Below are positions 1 to 6,399 of a stretch of DNA of 6,577 nt, piece after piece. Position 1 is the first letter of the stretch. Each line of letters begins with the position of its first letter. The notes under the pieces are model-generated. The model saw only the letters and a list, made by a program, of their open reading frames with translations. It was not told where the DNA came from and made no database searches. A program made the position numbers and the translations under genes. This stretch comes from JBAXQQ01 sp037131695. Lineage in GTDB: Bacteria; Armatimonadota; Hebobacteria; CAIYQO01. Location: contig CAZWZF010000108.1 in assembly GCA_964638715.1 (NCBI GenBank), positions 1-6,577 of the forward strand, in the 5' to 3' direction.

Positions 1-232
1 TTTTGCGCACACCTTAATTGGAAGCTTAGCGATAAACCAGTTTCTGACAAGGCAACACATCCTGGTTCTGCTAACCATAATAAATAGGCTGAATTTCAGG
101 ATGTGAACCCAGTCCCCTTATCCAACCGCTCTTTTTCATAATCAGCCTGGTTAAATTTCGAAAAATTCAAAATCCGGTAATATTAGAAATATTGGGTGTC
201 CTCGGCAATTACAATTTTTTTTCAATTCTCTC
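1..232. other. Upstream non-coding region
   Basis: I see no convincing gene here. The + strand is open in frame 1 from the window edge to a TAG at 85-87 (28 codons), but the peptide is low-information and matches nothing I recognise, so a gene tail is possible but unsupported. An 8-bp inverted repeat (ACATCCTG at 57-64, CAGGATGT at 97-104) encloses a 32-nt loop and is too loose for a terminator. The palindromic word AATATT occurs twice at 179-184 and 188-193. The stretch is AT-rich towards its 3' end, as expected upstream of a promoter. Confidence 0.5.
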
Positions 233-261
233 TTGCATAATGAATGATAAGTAAGTATAAT
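233..261 (+). promoter_or_regulatory. Candidate sigma-70-type promoter for livK and probably the operon
   Basis: TTGCAT at 233-238 and a perfect TATAAT at 256-261 are separated by 17 bp, the optimal spacing. The -35 box keeps only the TTG of the consensus, so strength may depend on an activator. Transcription would start near 268, giving a leader of about 45 nt before the ATG at 313. It is the best promoter-like match upstream of livK. No transcription data support it. Confidence 0.55.
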
Positions 262-293
262 TTGTCGCAACGCAACTTACTATTTTGGTAAGT
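251..293 (+). promoter_or_regulatory. GTAAGT/ACTTAC repeats over the promoter and leader, possible operator
   Basis: GTAAGT occurs at 251-256, overlapping the first base of the -10 box, and again at 288-293. Its reverse complement ACTTAC lies at 275-280. The latter pair can form a 6-bp stem with a 7-nt loop in the leader RNA. Repeated half-sites straddling the -10 box and the expected start site are a typical place for a repressor. The words are short and AT-rich, so chance is possible, and I cannot name a regulator. Confidence 0.25.
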
Positions 294-312
294 AATTAAT
301 CAGGGGGATGAT

Positions 313-1446
313 ATGAAGAAGATCTTATTTACTTTAGCAGTGCTGTGTATCTGCGCTTTAGCAGCAGTAGCTGGTAAAGAGCCGTATGTTATTGGTGCGG
401 TATTTGATATCAGCGGACCGGCTGCTCCACTGGGAACTCCAGAGCGTGACACCGCGTTGATGTTAGTTAAAAAGATTAACGACAACGGCGGCATTAACGG
501 TCACCCTATCAAGTTAGTTGTTTTAGACAATCAGAGCGAAGAAGCACAGAGCGTAAGCGCTGTTAAAAAACTGATTGAGTCAGAGAAAGTAATTGCCATT
601 ATCGGACCAAGCCAGACCGGCACCACATTGGCAGTATCCCAAACCATTGAAGCTGCAAAGATTCCATTAATCAGTTGCGCTGCCGGTGTTAAAATTGTTG
701 ACCCGGTAAAACCTTACATTTTTAAAACCGCACAAAGCGACGTATCCGCTGTGGCAAAGGTTTTAACTTATTGCAAATCAAAGAAAATCAAGAATATTGC
801 CATCATTACCGTCGGCAACGCATTCGGCGATAGCGGCAAAGCCCAGTTAATCAAACAGTGTCCAGGCGCTGGCGTTTCCATTCTTGCCCAGGAAACATTT
901 GGCGATAAAGACACCGACATGTCCAGCCAATTGATGAAAATCCGCGCGAAAAACCCGCAGGCTGTAGTATGCTGGGGTACTAACCCCGGTCCGGCAATGG
1001 TAGCAAAAAACATGAAGCAGCTCGGTATGAAAATGCCGTTAATCCTCAGCCATGGCGTAGCTAACCGCAAGTTTATTGAACTGGCCGGCGATGCTGCTGA
1101 AGGCGTAGTTTTCCCATCCGGAAAATTATTAGTATACGAAGACCTGCCGAAAAGCGACCCGCAGAAGAAAGTATTAACCGCCTATGCAAACGAATACAAA
1201 GCTGCATATAATAAAACTGCTGATACCTTTGGCGGACATGCTTATGACGCGATTACCGTATTAGTAGACGCCATTGAAGAAGTAGGTCCAAACCCGCAGA
1301 AATTACGCGCGCAACTTGAAAAGACCCGCCGCATAGTGGGTATTTCCGGTGTATTCTATTTCAGCGCAACAGACCATAACGGCCTGGATGAAGACGCATT
1401 CGTAATGGTAACCATCGTCAATGGCGCTTGGAAAATGGCGAAATAG
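313..1446 (+). CDS. Periplasmic substrate-binding protein of a Liv/HAAT-type ABC transporter
   Basis: This 377-aa protein is the usual length for a LivK/LivJ-type type I periplasmic binding protein. Residues 1-20 form a Sec signal peptide: Lys-Lys after Met, a hydrophobic core, and an Ala-Val-Ala end, with likely cleavage before Gly21. No lipobox cysteine is placed properly, so it should be soluble in the periplasm. The mature part begins with the family pattern VIGAVFDISGPAAPLG (26-41), followed by a GGINGHPIKLVV segment and the ligand-loop region GPSQTGTT (98-105). The later pattern PVKPYIFKTAQSD suits the subgroup often found with aromatic-acid operons (CouP/RPA1789-like, as I remember it). 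The ATG is preceded by AGGGGG at 302-307 with 5-nt spacing. It is separated from the permease genes by a structured 220-bp gap, which may allow higher expression of the binding protein. I leave the symbol blank because the ligand is not established; it may be an aromatic acid or a branched-chain amino acid. Confidence 0.93.
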   Translation: MKKILFTLAVLCICALAAVAGKEPYVIGAVFDISGPAAPLGTPERDTALMLVKKINDNGGINGHPIKLVVLDNQSEEAQSVSAVKKLIESEKVIAIIGPSQTGTTLAVSQTIEAAKIPLISCAAGVKIVDPVKPYIFKTAQSDVSAVAKVLTYCKSKKIKNIAIITVGNAFGDSGKAQLIKQCPGAGVSILAQETFGDKDTDMSSQLMKIRAKNPQAVVCWGTNPGPAMVAKNMKQLGMKMPLILSHGVANRKFIELAGDAAEGVVFPSGKLLVYEDLPKSDPQKKVLTAYANEYKAAYNKTADTFGGHAYDAITVLVDAIEEVGPNPQKLRAQLEKTRRIVGISGVFYFSATDHNGLDEDAFVMVTIVNGAWKMAK

Positions 1447-1449
1447 TAG

Positions 1450-1591
1450 TTAATTACGAATTATTAATTACGAATTACGAGGGTTTTGCAAAACTCGATG
1501 GGACAGACACTTTCGCGGCTTCGCCACTCGGTGTCAGTCCCTGAAATTCGTAATTTGTCATTTCCAATTATTAATTTTTAATTTTTAATTA
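1450..1591. repeat. Composite AT-rich palindromic intergenic element between livK and livH
   Basis: TTAATTACGAATTA is repeated exactly in tandem at 1450-1463 and 1464-1477. The 11-mer AATTACGAATT (1466-1476) has a perfect inverted partner AATTCGTAATT at 1545-1555, enclosing a GC-rich hairpin. A 12-bp palindrome, GTTTTGCAAAAC, lies at 1483-1494. The right end is a 7-bp-period tract of TTAATTT units (1571-1590), and AATTATTAATT occurs in direct orientation at 1459-1469 and 1566-1576. There is no open reading frame. Inverted AT-rich arms around a GC-rich hairpin suggest a small non-autonomous mobile or REP-type repeat, but only one copy is visible here. Confidence 0.55.
1500..1541. repeat. REP-like GC-rich hairpin
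   Basis: GGGACAGACAC (1500-1510) pairs with GTGTCAGTCCC (1531-1541) with a single A-A mismatch, giving 10 of 11 base pairs. The 20-nt loop contains a small inner stem (GGC at 1517-1519, GCC at 1523-1525). The stem ends resemble GGGACAG...CTGTCCC palindromes that I recall as REP sequences linked to Y1/REP-associated tyrosine transposases; that link is from memory. No run of T follows, so it is not a classical intrinsic terminator. It may still dampen read-through or protect the livK message from 3' decay. Confidence 0.5.
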
Positions 1592-1613
1592 TTTATCTAT
1601 GTTTGAAGGAACT

Positions 1614-1652
1614 TCGCGGTACCGCTGGCACTACAATTCCAGCGGTCCGCGA
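1614..1652 (+). promoter_or_regulatory. Strong stem-loop directly upstream of livH
   Basis: CGCGG (1615-1619) plus ACCGCTGG (1621-1628) pair perfectly with CCAGCGGT (1639-1646) plus CCGCG (1647-1651), leaving one bulged T at 1620 and a 10-nt loop. A T-A pair (1614/1652) extends the stem to 14 bp. The structure ends 14 nt before the livH ATG. The only Shine-Dalgarno-like sequence nearby, GAAGGA at 1605-1610, lies on the far side of the stem. It could control livH translation or be an inserted palindromic repeat. Confidence 0.55.
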
Positions 1653-1666
1653 TATTGATTTATATA

Positions 1667-2614
1667 ATGTCAACTATTGATCTTTTACAAAATTTATTAT
1701 TTGGAATAGCGCAAGGCTCCATTTATGCGCTCATTGCGGTAGGTTTTACGATTATTTTCAGCGCGACTGAGATTGTAAACCTGGCGCAAGGCGAGTTCAT
1801 AATGCTTGGTGCCATGTTCACATTCTGGTTCAGCGCACCCCCTTCAATTGATGGCAGTGTCGGCGGAATGGGGCTTCCTATTTACATGGCGGTTATACTG
1901 GCGGTAGCGGCAACTTCAATAATCGGTGTCATTATGGGCTGGGTTATGATGCGGCCGTTAAAGAAAGCAAATTCCACCACTATGATTATCATCACTATTG
2001 GCGCGTCAATGATAATCCAGGGGGTAGCAAGTCATGTTTGGGGAAAAGACGCGGTGAAGGTACAGGAATTTACCAAGTTTAATGATGGCGCAATGGTGAT
2101 AATGAATGTGCCGTTTTTAAAACCGATAGACGGCGTTCCCCCGCAATTATTCTTACAGCAGCAGCAGATATGGATTATTGGAATCATGCTGATTTTAGTA
2201 ATCCTGTTAACGCTGTTTTTTAATCTTACCATGGCGGGCAAGGCAATGCGCGCCACCGCCATGAATAAAGTAGGCGCAAAACTTGTCGGCGTGAATGTGT
2301 CGCGAACGGTGATGCTGGCATTCGGATTGTCAGCCGCCATTGGCGCGCTGGGCGGAGCAGCTATCGCGCCAATTTATGCGCAATATGACATGGGTGGATT
2401 GCTTGGTCTGAAAGGATTTGCTGCCGCTATCGTTGGTGGTCTGGGCAATTTCCCCGGTTCGGTAATCGCGGGTTTAATACTCGGAATGGCAGAGGCGGTA
2501 GGTGCTAATTACGCGTCAAATTATAAAGATGCGATATCATTTGTAATTTTGTTGATAGTGCTGATCATTAGTCCTAATGGATTGCCCGCATTGCTGAAAA
2601 GGAGGAGAAAATAG
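1667..2614 (+). CDS. livH: Branched-chain amino acid-type ABC transporter permease, LivH family
   Basis: This 315-aa integral inner-membrane protein forms one half of the translocation pore with LivM. The N-terminus carries the LivH hallmark ALIAVGFTIIFSATEIVNLAQGEFIMLGA (residues 21-49, shown in part by NLAQGEF at 38-44). About eight hydrophobic segments follow, and the segment GKAMRATAMNKVGAKLVGV (191-209) fits the cytoplasmic coupling loop that contacts the ATPases. The C-terminal part contains GLGNFPGSVIAGLILGMAEA and ends in a basic KRRRK tail. I chose the ATG at 1667 because MSTIDLLQNLLFGIAQGS gives a normal family N-terminus. A TTG at 1655 would add only four residues. Neither start has a Shine-Dalgarno site at normal distance, unlike livM, livG and livF. 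Four consecutive glutamines at 164-167 sit just before a membrane segment. Confidence 0.93.
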   Translation: MSTIDLLQNLLFGIAQGSIYALIAVGFTIIFSATEIVNLAQGEFIMLGAMFTFWFSAPPSIDGSVGGMGLPIYMAVILAVAATSIIGVIMGWVMMRPLKKANSTTMIIITIGASMIIQGVASHVWGKDAVKVQEFTKFNDGAMVIMNVPFLKPIDGVPPQLFLQQQQIWIIGIMLILVILLTLFFNLTMAGKAMRATAMNKVGAKLVGVNVSRTVMLAFGLSAAIGALGGAAIAPIYAQYDMGGLLGLKGFAAAIVGGLGNFPGSVIAGLILGMAEAVGANYASNYKDAISFVILLIVLIISPNGLPALLKRRRK

Positions 2615-2616
2615 AT

Positions 2617-3606
2617 ATGGACATTAGAACGAAAAGATTTATTGGCGCATTTTTATTTATAACACTAATCGGGTGTGTTCCATTATTTGTAAAAAATGGC
2701 TATCATCTGGGAATTTTAACGATGGTTGCCATCAATACTATTCTGGTAATCGGGTTGAATCTGCTGATGGGTTACGCCGGTCAGGTTTCATTGGGACACG
2801 CGGCGTTCTACGGCATCGGCGCATATTCAACTGCGGTATTCACTTCTTCACAATTCGGCTGGCATCCTTTCGTCGCTGCTCTTGCCGGCATAGTAATATC
2901 AATCATTGTCGCTGCGATAATCGGCATTCCCTGTTTGCGCTTGCGCGGTCATTATCTGGCACTTGCCACCCTTGGTTTTGGGTGGATTATGTATATAGTG
3001 ATGAAAAATTGGGAACCACTGGGCGGCACATCCGGCATTGAAAAGATACCATTTTTAGTTGTCGGCAATATTGTTATAAATGACGACCAGTCACGGTTTT
3101 ATTTCACCTGGGCAGTCGCAATGATAATATTGTGGATTACCTGGAATATTGTCCACAGCCGGGTGGGACGCGCTTTGCGGGCACTGCATACCAGCGAATC
3201 AGCGGCGTCATCGTTAGGCGTTTATATTACCGGATACAAATTGCAGGTGTTCCTGCTGTCCGCTGTTTTTGCTTCAATTGCCGGTTCGCTTTACGCCCAT
3301 TGTATTAATTTCGTCAGTCCGAATACATTCAACTTTGTCACATCGGTACAGATAGTTGTGATGACGGTTATCGGTGGAATGGCATCAGTCTGGGGTGCTC
3401 CGGTGGGTGCCGGCGCAATTACCATATTGGTAGAGGTGTTGCGTGAGGTTGGCGACAAAGTTAAAATAATGAAAGATTCAGATGTTATCATGCACGGTTT
3501 AATATTGGTGCTGGCGATGATTTTCATGCCTTCCGGGGTTTATTGCACAATATTTGATGGTATTGTCCGTCTGTTCCGACGTAAAAAAACAGGAGGTGCG
3601 GCATGA
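2617..3606 (+). CDS. livM: Branched-chain amino acid-type ABC transporter permease, LivM family
   Basis: This 329-aa membrane protein pairs with LivH. It shows the family signatures LNLLMGYAGQVSLGHAAFYG (47-66), LRLRGHYLAL (107-116), GGTSGI (136-141) and a coupling-loop segment GRALRALHTSESAASSLGV (184-202). These are followed by an IGGMASVWGAPVGAG membrane segment near the C-terminus. The length is normal for LivM outside the enterobacteria. It starts 2 bp after the livH stop with GGAGGAG at 2601-2607 as its ribosome site. Its TGA shares bases with the livG ATG (ATGA at 3603-3606), which implies translational coupling. Confidence 0.93.
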   Translation: MDIRTKRFIGAFLFITLIGCVPLFVKNGYHLGILTMVAINTILVIGLNLLMGYAGQVSLGHAAFYGIGAYSTAVFTSSQFGWHPFVAALAGIVISIIVAAIIGIPCLRLRGHYLALATLGFGWIMYIVMKNWEPLGGTSGIEKIPFLVVGNIVINDDQSRFYFTWAVAMIILWITWNIVHSRVGRALRALHTSESAASSLGVYITGYKLQVFLLSAVFASIAGSLYAHCINFVSPNTFNFVTSVQIVVMTVIGGMASVWGAPVGAGAITILVEVLREVGDKVKIMKDSDVIMHGLILVLAMIFMPSGVYCTIFDGIVRLFRRKKTGGAA

Positions 3607-4376
3607 GCGCATTGCTGCAGGTAGAAGGCGTATCCAAGATATTTGATGGCTTGGTGGCGGTGAATAACGCTACTTTTGATGTGCAGGAAGGAACAATTAC
3701 CGCGCTTATCGGCCCGAATGGCGCCGGGAAATCCACCATGCTGAATATGATATCTGGCGCATTGCCGGTATCAATTGGCAAAATCACTTTTAATAAAAGA
3801 AAAATAACCAATAAACCGCCGCATAAAATTGCCGGTTACGGGGTATCGCGCACATTCCAGAATGTCGAACTGTTCAGCAACATGAGCGCGTTGGAAAACG
3901 TGATGATTGGCAGGCATCTGCGGGGACGGTGCGGAATGTTGGCGGCAGCAACGCGGTTATGGCATTTGCGCCGGGAAGAGTTAAAGATTGAAGCAGATGC
4001 CCATGAATTTCTAAACCGTGTGGGGCTTGGTGATATGGCGGATGAACCGGCAGGTGACCTGCCGTTTGGAAAACAAAGGCTGTTGGAAATTGCCCGCGCA
4101 ATTGCGGTAGAACCTAAATTGCTGCTGCTGGACGAAGCGGCATCCGGTTTGTCCACTCGCGAGAAAAAAGATTTGGTAAAACTGATATATTCGCTGCGCA
4201 GCGATGGCATTACTATATTCATGGTCGACCATGATATGGATTTAGTGATGGACATCAGCGAACATGTGATAGTGTTGGATCACGGCGAAAAGATTGCCGA
4301 AGGGACACCGCAGCAAGTGCAGAAAAATGACAAGGTTATCGCTGCGTATCTGGGCGAGGAGGTGGAAGATGCTTAA
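3603..4376 (+). CDS. livG: ABC transporter ATP-binding protein, LivG family
   Basis: This 257-aa cytoplasmic ATPase energises the LivHM pore together with LivF. Visible motifs are Walker A GPNGAGKST (37-45), the Q-loop glutamine Q86 in SRTFQN, a variant signature LPFGKQRLLEIARA (153-166), Walker B LLLLDEAASGL (173-183) and the H-loop histidine H210 in VDHDMDLV. The C-terminal IAAYLGEE matches the usual LivG tail. The start is fixed by AGGAGGT at 3591-3597 with a 5-nt gap and by the ATGA overlap with livM. The signature has Pro in place of the canonical Ser; similar LPFG or LPYG forms occur in LivG proteins as I remember them, so activity is expected. Confidence 0.94.
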   Translation: MSALLQVEGVSKIFDGLVAVNNATFDVQEGTITALIGPNGAGKSTMLNMISGALPVSIGKITFNKRKITNKPPHKIAGYGVSRTFQNVELFSNMSALENVMIGRHLRGRCGMLAAATRLWHLRREELKIEADAHEFLNRVGLGDMADEPAGDLPFGKQRLLEIARAIAVEPKLLLLDEAASGLSTREKKDLVKLIYSLRSDGITIFMVDHDMDLVMDISEHVIVLDHGEKIAEGTPQQVQKNDKVIAAYLGEEVEDA

Positions 4377-5100
4377 ATTATCCAGCGTTACCACCAGTTA
4401 CGGCAGTACTGTAGCTCTTCGCGGAGTATCGCTGCATGTTAACCCGGGCGAGATTGTCGCGTTAGTCGGGGCAAATGGCGCGGGGAAAACCACGATTTTA
4501 AATACCATCTCCGGCATTACCCCTGCCAGCAAAGGTACTGTGACTTTTGAGAATCGCGAGATTCGCCGCTGGGGTGCAGACCGTATTGTACGATTGGGGT
4601 TATGCCAGGTTCCCGAAGGCCGCCAGTTATTTTCTGATATGTCGGTTAAGGACAATCTGTTGTTAGGCGCGTTATCATTGGGCATGAAACGCCGCAAATA
4701 TCAAAAAGATGACCTTGATAAGATATACGGGATGTTTCCTATCCTTAATGAACGCGGAAGCCAGCGGGCTGGAACATTATCCGGCGGCGAACAGCAAATG
4801 CTGGCAATTGGGCGGGCATTGATGGGCAGGCCAAGGCTGCTATTGCTGGATGAACCATCAATGGGTTTGGCACCGCGGGTAATGCAAGAGATTTTCTCGT
4901 GTATACGTTCTTTTCGCGATACCGGACTGACAGTGCTGCTGGTTGAGCAGAACGCCCGTATGGCACTGCGCATAGCAGACCGCGGGTATGTATTGGAGAC
5001 AGGCAGTATCATAATGGATGGTACCGCGGAAGAACTGATGGAAAACAAAGAAGTACAACGCGCCTATCTGGGCAAGGGTTACCGCGAGGTGTGGGAGTGA
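4369..5100 (+). CDS. livF: ABC transporter ATP-binding protein, LivF family
   Basis: This 243-aa partner ATPase of LivG has Walker A GANGAGKTT (34-42), Q-loop Q80 in QVPEGRQLF, signature LSGGEQQMLAIGRAL (137-151) and Walker B LLLLDEPSMGLAP (157-169). VEQN (192-195) replaces the H-loop histidine with glutamine, a normal LivF trait, so the complex is expected to have one regular and one degenerate site. The RGYVLETG segment and the AYLGKGY tail are typical of the family. The ATG at 4369 is preceded by AGGAGGT (4357-4363) with a 5-nt gap and overlaps the end of livG by 8 bp. A longer reading from 4294 would add 25 residues unlike any LivF N-terminus. Confidence 0.94.
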   Translation: MLKLSSVTTSYGSTVALRGVSLHVNPGEIVALVGANGAGKTTILNTISGITPASKGTVTFENREIRRWGADRIVRLGLCQVPEGRQLFSDMSVKDNLLLGALSLGMKRRKYQKDDLDKIYGMFPILNERGSQRAGTLSGGEQQMLAIGRALMGRPRLLLLDEPSMGLAPRVMQEIFSCIRSFRDTGLTVLLVEQNARMALRIADRGYVLETGSIIMDGTAEELMENKEVQRAYLGKGYREVWE

Positions 5101-5102
5101 TT

Positions 5103-6383
5103 ATGAATATAGAGATGATAAGCCGTGATGAACTGGCGCAATTGCAATTGGAAAGGCTGCAGTCGGCACTTTTTCGCGCCTACCGCAATGTTTCATTTTA
5201 TCGAAAACAATTCGACGCCAGCGGATTTGTACCGGAAGATATGCAGGCATTGGATGAATTGGTAAATCTTTCTTTCACCAGCCGTGCGGATATCTGTGCG
5301 GGTTATCCCTATGACATGCTGGCGGTTCCACTGCGTGAGGTTGTACGCCTGCAAAACAGCACCTGGACAGCGGGCAGTCCGGCGGTGTGCGCATATACCC
5401 AGAATGATATGCGCCACTGGGTAGAACTGGTGTCGCGATACCTGGCAGCGGCAGGTGTGAATCGTGACGATGTAGTGCAGATATTCTTCAGTGGCAGTGG
5501 TTTAAATAGCAGTCTTGGTTTTCACAGCGGTGCTGAGAAAATCGGTGCGGCAGTAATCCCCATTTCTGTTGAAGGTGCAAATGACCAGTTGGCAGTAATG
5601 CAGGACTTTAAAACCACCGTTGTTTGCGGCACTGCCAGCGATGCATTGCAATTGGCCGAGGTAGTTAGCAAACGTGGCATGGATCGCAGACGGCTGTCAT
5701 TGCGGGTGGGTATTTTCGGCCGCGAACCGTGGAGCGAGGAAAATAGAAAGTTTATTGAAGAATCTTTGGGTATTGTAGCACTTGATCATTATTCGGTTAG
5801 TGAATTTGGCGGTCCGGGCATTGCCGGCGAGTGCGATTGCAAATGCGGATTACATATAGCAGAAGACCATTTTATCGCTGAAGTGATAGACCCTCAAACC
5901 GGAAAAGTGCTACCAGATGGTACTGAAGGTGAACTGGTATTAACGACTCTTACCCGCGAGGCACTGCCGTTAATCCGTTACCGAACCCGCGATATAACCA
6001 CTTTGACTCGCGATGTATGCAGTTGCGGCCGCACCTTTGCCCGCATGAACCGGGTGAAAAACCGTAATGATGGCCTGGTGATAGCTCAAGGCAAGAGATT
6101 TTACCCCCAGCAAATAGCCGCTATTCTAACCAATGTGCAAGGCGCAAAGCCGTTGTTCCAGATCGTAATAGAGCGAATAAATGGCGTGGAAAGAGTGGAA
6201 ATAATAGCCGAATTAACATCAGAATTATCCGCGGATAGTCCCGGAAAAATCATGACCATCGAAAACAGAATGTCAGAACAAATCCGCGAAAACGCTGGCA
6301 TAGAAGTTCATATCAGACTGGTAGAAAAACAAACAATCATTCGGATTTTGGTTGATGAAGATGTTGTTTGCGATAAGCGGTAG
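5103..6383 (+). CDS. Phenylacetate-CoA ligase (PaaK)-like protein, catalytic motifs altered
   Basis: This 426-aa protein is collinear with the PaaK family over its whole length, so it is not truncated. Recognisable parts are the N-terminal LQLERLQSALFRAYRNVSFYRKQF region (15-37), GAEKIGAAVIPIS (143-155), LRVGIFGREPWSEE (200-213), YSVSE (230-234), GLHIAEDHF (249-257), EGELVLTTLT (275-284), EALPLIRYRTRDIT (286-299) and CSCGRT (306-311). Normal members join CoA to aryl-acetic acids through an acyl-AMP. Here the expected SSGTTGKP phosphate loop reads STWTAGSP (86-93), and the C-terminal GKAK stretch with the catalytic lysine reads VDED (417-420). Cysteines 244, 246, 248 and 306, 308 could form a metal site, but this is inference. 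The ATG at 5103 lies 2 bp after livF with GGAG at 5094-5097; a GTG at 5091 has its only ribosome-site-like bases too close. The operon position suggests a role with the imported ligand, either as a divergent ligase or as a non-catalytic relative. Confidence 0.85.
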   Translation: MNIEMISRDELAQLQLERLQSALFRAYRNVSFYRKQFDASGFVPEDMQALDELVNLSFTSRADICAGYPYDMLAVPLREVVRLQNSTWTAGSPAVCAYTQNDMRHWVELVSRYLAAAGVNRDDVVQIFFSGSGLNSSLGFHSGAEKIGAAVIPISVEGANDQLAVMQDFKTTVVCGTASDALQLAEVVSKRGMDRRRLSLRVGIFGREPWSEENRKFIEESLGIVALDHYSVSEFGGPGIAGECDCKCGLHIAEDHFIAEVIDPQTGKVLPDGTEGELVLTTLTREALPLIRYRTRDITTLTRDVCSCGRTFARMNRVKNRNDGLVIAQGKRFYPQQIAAILTNVQGAKPLFQIVIERINGVERVEIIAELTSELSADSPGKIMTIENRMSEQIRENAGIEVHIRLVEKQTIIRILVDEDVVCDKR

Positions 6384-6399
6384 AGGACGTTTAACTCCG

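Noticed and set aside
1..87. 28-codon open frame reaching in from the left edge
   Set aside because: It is too short and low-information to call a gene end, with no recognisable motif.
97..135. Minus-strand GGGTTCACATCC resembling a tRNA T-arm
   Set aside because: No acceptor stem, D-arm or anticodon arm can be assembled around it, and the T-stem does not pair.
308..316. Minimal upstream reading frame ATG ATA TGA overlapping the livK start
   Set aside because: The ATG directly abuts the AGGGGG site with no spacer, so initiation there is unlikely. It is probably incidental.
300..494. Minus-strand open frame opposite the start of livK
   Set aside because: It is antisense to the signal peptide and N-terminal domain of a well-supported gene and looks like a shadow frame.
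1447..1654. CRISPR array or riboswitch in the livK-livH gap
   Set aside because: Repeat units are 7 or 14 bp without unique spacers, and no known riboswitch core is recognisable.
2155..2167. CAG-type run encoding four glutamines in livH
   Set aside because: It is too short to be a meaningful repeat and lies within a normal variable loop.
4294..4368. Extended livF start at 4294
   Set aside because: The 25 extra residues lie within livG, do not resemble LivF, and the ATG at 4369 has an AGGAGGT site at ideal spacing.
5091..5102. GTG start for the PaaK-like gene
   Set aside because: It would add only four residues. GAGGT directly abuts the GTG, while the ATG at 5103 has GGAG at a 5-nt distance.
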